Assembly: GCA_903932695.1 (NCBI GenBank)
Contig: CAIZGZ010000112.1
Span: 1 to 7,821 of the forward strand
Direction: 5' to 3'
DNA: 7,821 nucleotides
Source: an uncultured Actinomycetes bacterium
GTDB taxonomy: Bacteria; Actinomycetota; Actinomycetes; Nanopelagicales; Nanopelagicaceae
Of the stretch, positions 6,434 through 7,821 are shown piece by piece. The position numbers and the translations under genes are program-made. Under the pieces are notes generated by a model. That model had not been told where the DNA came from and made no database searches. It saw only the letters and a list, made by a program, of their open reading frames with translations. Position 1 is the stretch's first letter; each line of letters starts with the position of its first letter.

Positions 6434-7032
6434 GGTAAAACGCTAGCAGAGTAGCCGCCGTAGAAGATACTTCCCTGTCCATATGAACGCACTTTCTCGA
6501 GCTGCAGTGGTTCTGGCCAGGTAAATGCTTCACCCTTGGTTTCGCGCTCAATCGCGATCAGGCCTCGTGGGTCGAGAATCTCTCGATCGATAAGCATCTG
6601 TAGGAGTTCTGTCACTTCCTCGTTACTTACTCCATAGGGAGGATCCATAAAAATGATGTCGTATCTTTTGCCGCTCTCATGACGTGCATGGTCGGACTCA
6701 AGAAAGCGAAGGGCTTCCATGTGGAAGACTCGATATTTTCCGGCGGCGTTTTTGACGAGCTGATAATTTGAAATCGCCAGACTGCCAGTGTCGCCATCTG
6801 CTTCGACCGCGTGAACTATCGCTGCGCCTCGCGAGTAAGCCTCAACTCCTACGGCGCCACTTCCGGCAAAGAGATCGAGAAAGGTTAGCCCCTCAAGCCC
6901 ACCAAGCGAGCCAAAAGAAGATTCAAGTGAAGAGAAGAGTCCTTCGCGAGCTCGATCTGAGGTAGGGCGAACCCGGGTATCGGCTGGTGAGAGCAGCGTC
7001 TTACCTTTTGCACTGCCGGCAATAATTCTCAT
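6430..7032 (-). CDS. rsmD: 16S rRNA (guanine(966)-N(2))-methyltransferase
   Basis: RsmD uses S-adenosylmethionine to methylate G966 of 16S rRNA, near the P site of the small subunit. The 200-residue protein has the family opening MRIIAGSAKGKTL and the loop VRPTSDRAREGLFSSL (21-36). The SAM-binding motif I is FLDLFAGSGAVGVEAYSRGA (51-70), with an acidic residue after it at E77. The catalytic DPPY is at 130-133. Length is normal. The ATG at 7032-7030 is preceded by a purine-rich GAGAG (7044-7040) with seven bases of spacing. A 44-base gap separates it from recG upstream, and its stop overlaps the coaD start by four bases. Assignment to m2G966 rather than another N6/N2 methyltransferase rests on the N-terminal block and the coaD neighbour. 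Confidence 0.96.
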   Translation of the reverse strand: MRIIAGSAKGKTLLSPADTRVRPTSDRAREGLFSSLESSFGSLGGLEGLTFLDLFAGSGAVGVEAYSRGAAIVHAVEADGDTGSLAISNYQLVKNAAGKYRVFHMEALRFLESDHARHESGKRYDIIFMDPPYGVSNEEVTELLQMLIDREILDPRGLIAIERETKGEAFTWPEPLQLEKVRSYGQGSIFYGGYSASVLP

Positions 7033-7076
7033 CGTAATTCTCTCTTCTCTTCATTGCTTCTCATACCTGACTCGAA

Positions 7077-7821
7077 TCAGCCTTTATCCATAAATGAACT
7101 GGTCTCTTCGGTTGCAAGTTTGCTTACTGCGCTAGCTAATTGTGGCATCTTTTGAAGTTCTGGATCATCCTGAATTAATTCCAACGCAACCGAGCGTGCC
7201 TTTTCAATGAGTGGTTCATCTCGCAAGACCCGAAGCAGGCGAAGGTGAGATTTCACACCGGATTGACTCTTGCCAAGCACATCTCCCTCGCTTCGTTGCT
7301 CAAGATCGATACGCGATAATTCAAAACCATCAAGCGTTCCTGCAACTGCGTGCAGACGTTCCATGGCTGGGCTCTCTTCAGCAGAACGTGATACCAAGAG
7401 ACAAAGGCCAGGTACTCCACCACGACCAACACGTCCGCGCAGCTGATGGAGTTGTGAAACGCCGAATCGATCGGCTTCCATGATCACCATCATCGACGCA
7501 TTAGGGACATCTACACCAACTTCGATCACCGTTGTTGCGACGAGGACATCAATCTCACCTTGTGCGAAGGCGCTCATCGTCGCATCTTTAAGCTCTGCGC
7601 TCTGCCTGCCGTGAAGTGGCGCAACTTTCAGACCACTCAGTGACCCCAGCGCTAATTGCGGTGCAAGCTCCTCAACGCTCGCCATCGGTTCGCTCTTCGC
7701 CGCTTCATCCGAATCCTCGGGGTTCTGTCCATCCATCATGCGAGCAATTTCGCGATCGCGTTCGGTCATGCCGGACGGTTCCACTTCACTGGCACTAATG
7801 CGAGGAGCCACGATGTAGACC
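7077..7821 (-). CDS. recG: ATP-dependent DNA helicase RecG, C-terminal part (5' end outside the window)
   Basis: RecG remodels stalled replication forks and Holliday junctions. Only about the last 247 residues are present; the frame is open to the window edge, where the protein reads VYIVAPRI, an internal RecG segment. Visible elements are LKVAPLHGR, helicase motif V in VLVATTVIEVGVDVPNA (about 7500-7550), and motif VI in QLHQLRGRVGRGG (about 7419-7457). Then comes the RecG-specific IDLEQRSEGDVLGKSQSG, which separates it from Mfd and PriA. The wedge domain and Walker motifs lie outside the window. A GTG at 7811-7809 is an internal valine and not a start. The fragment has an acidic stretch between VYIVAPRI and the second helicase half (about 7686-7790) that E. 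coli RecG lacks, though actinobacterial RecG proteins often carry an insert there. rsmD follows after 44 bases, as in other actinobacteria. Confidence 0.95.
   Translation of the reverse strand, partial: VYIVAPRISASEVEPSGMTERDREIARMMDGQNPEDSDEAAKSEPMASVEELAPQLALGSLSGLKVAPLHGRQSAELKDATMSAFAQGEIDVLVATTVIEVGVDVPNASMMVIMEADRFGVSQLHQLRGRVGRGGVPGLCLLVSRSAEESPAMERLHAVAGTLDGFELSRIDLEQRSEGDVLGKSQSGVKSHLRLLRVLRDEPLIEKARSVALELIQDDPELQKMPQLASAVSKLATEETSSFMDKG

Noticed and set aside
7029..7064. Eleven-codon minus-strand frame (MRSNEEKRELR) that ends overlapping the rsmD start
   Set aside because: It is made from the purine-rich ribosome binding region of rsmD, has no site of its own, and is short enough to occur by chance.

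Overview
This window is a conserved chromosomal housekeeping block of an actinobacterium (Actinomycetota). Every supported gene lies on the minus strand, so in transcription order it reads from high to low coordinates: recG (3' part only), rsmD, coaD, a SepIVA-like coiled-coil gene, a DUF177/YceD gene, rpmF, rnc, smc and ftsY (5' end only). This order, the actinobacterial-type L32 and SMC sequences, the SepIVA-like protein next to coaD, and the RecG tail all point to Actinomycetota. Base composition looks close to 50% GC, well below Streptomyces or Mycobacterium. Together with tight packing and shortened proteins this would fit a small-genome lineage such as the freshwater Nanopelagicales (acI), but that placement is inference only.

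Layout. 7077-7821 holds the C-terminal part of the RecG helicase. 5930-7032 holds rsmD (16S rRNA methyltransferase) and coaD (coenzyme A synthesis), which overlap by four bases (GTGA). 5852-5929 is a short spacer with an approximately 11-bp phased CTAGAT repeat. 4756-5851 holds the SepIVA-like gene and DUF177, 7 bases apart. 4646-4755 is a spacer before rpmF (ribosomal protein L32). rnc (RNase III) follows one base after rpmF and probably starts at a rare CTG codon. 3684-3795 is a spacer where mutM (fpg) sits in many relatives, and it is empty here. smc fills 147-3683, and ftsY starts 18 bases after it and runs off the window.

How the genes work together. The block groups genome maintenance (RecG, SMC), ribosome production (RsmD, DUF177, L32, RNase III), a cofactor enzyme (CoaD), cell-envelope growth or division (SepIVA-like) and membrane protein targeting (FtsY). 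The grouping reflects long-conserved gene order rather than one pathway.

I found no mobile element, CRISPR array, tRNA or rRNA gene, phage gene, or convincing novel system. The points worth a second look are small: the CTG start of rnc, the missing mutM, an FtsY without its usual N-terminal anchor, a shortened SepIVA-like protein, the phased repeat, and a possible 19-residue hydrophobic peptide between DUF177 and rpmF.
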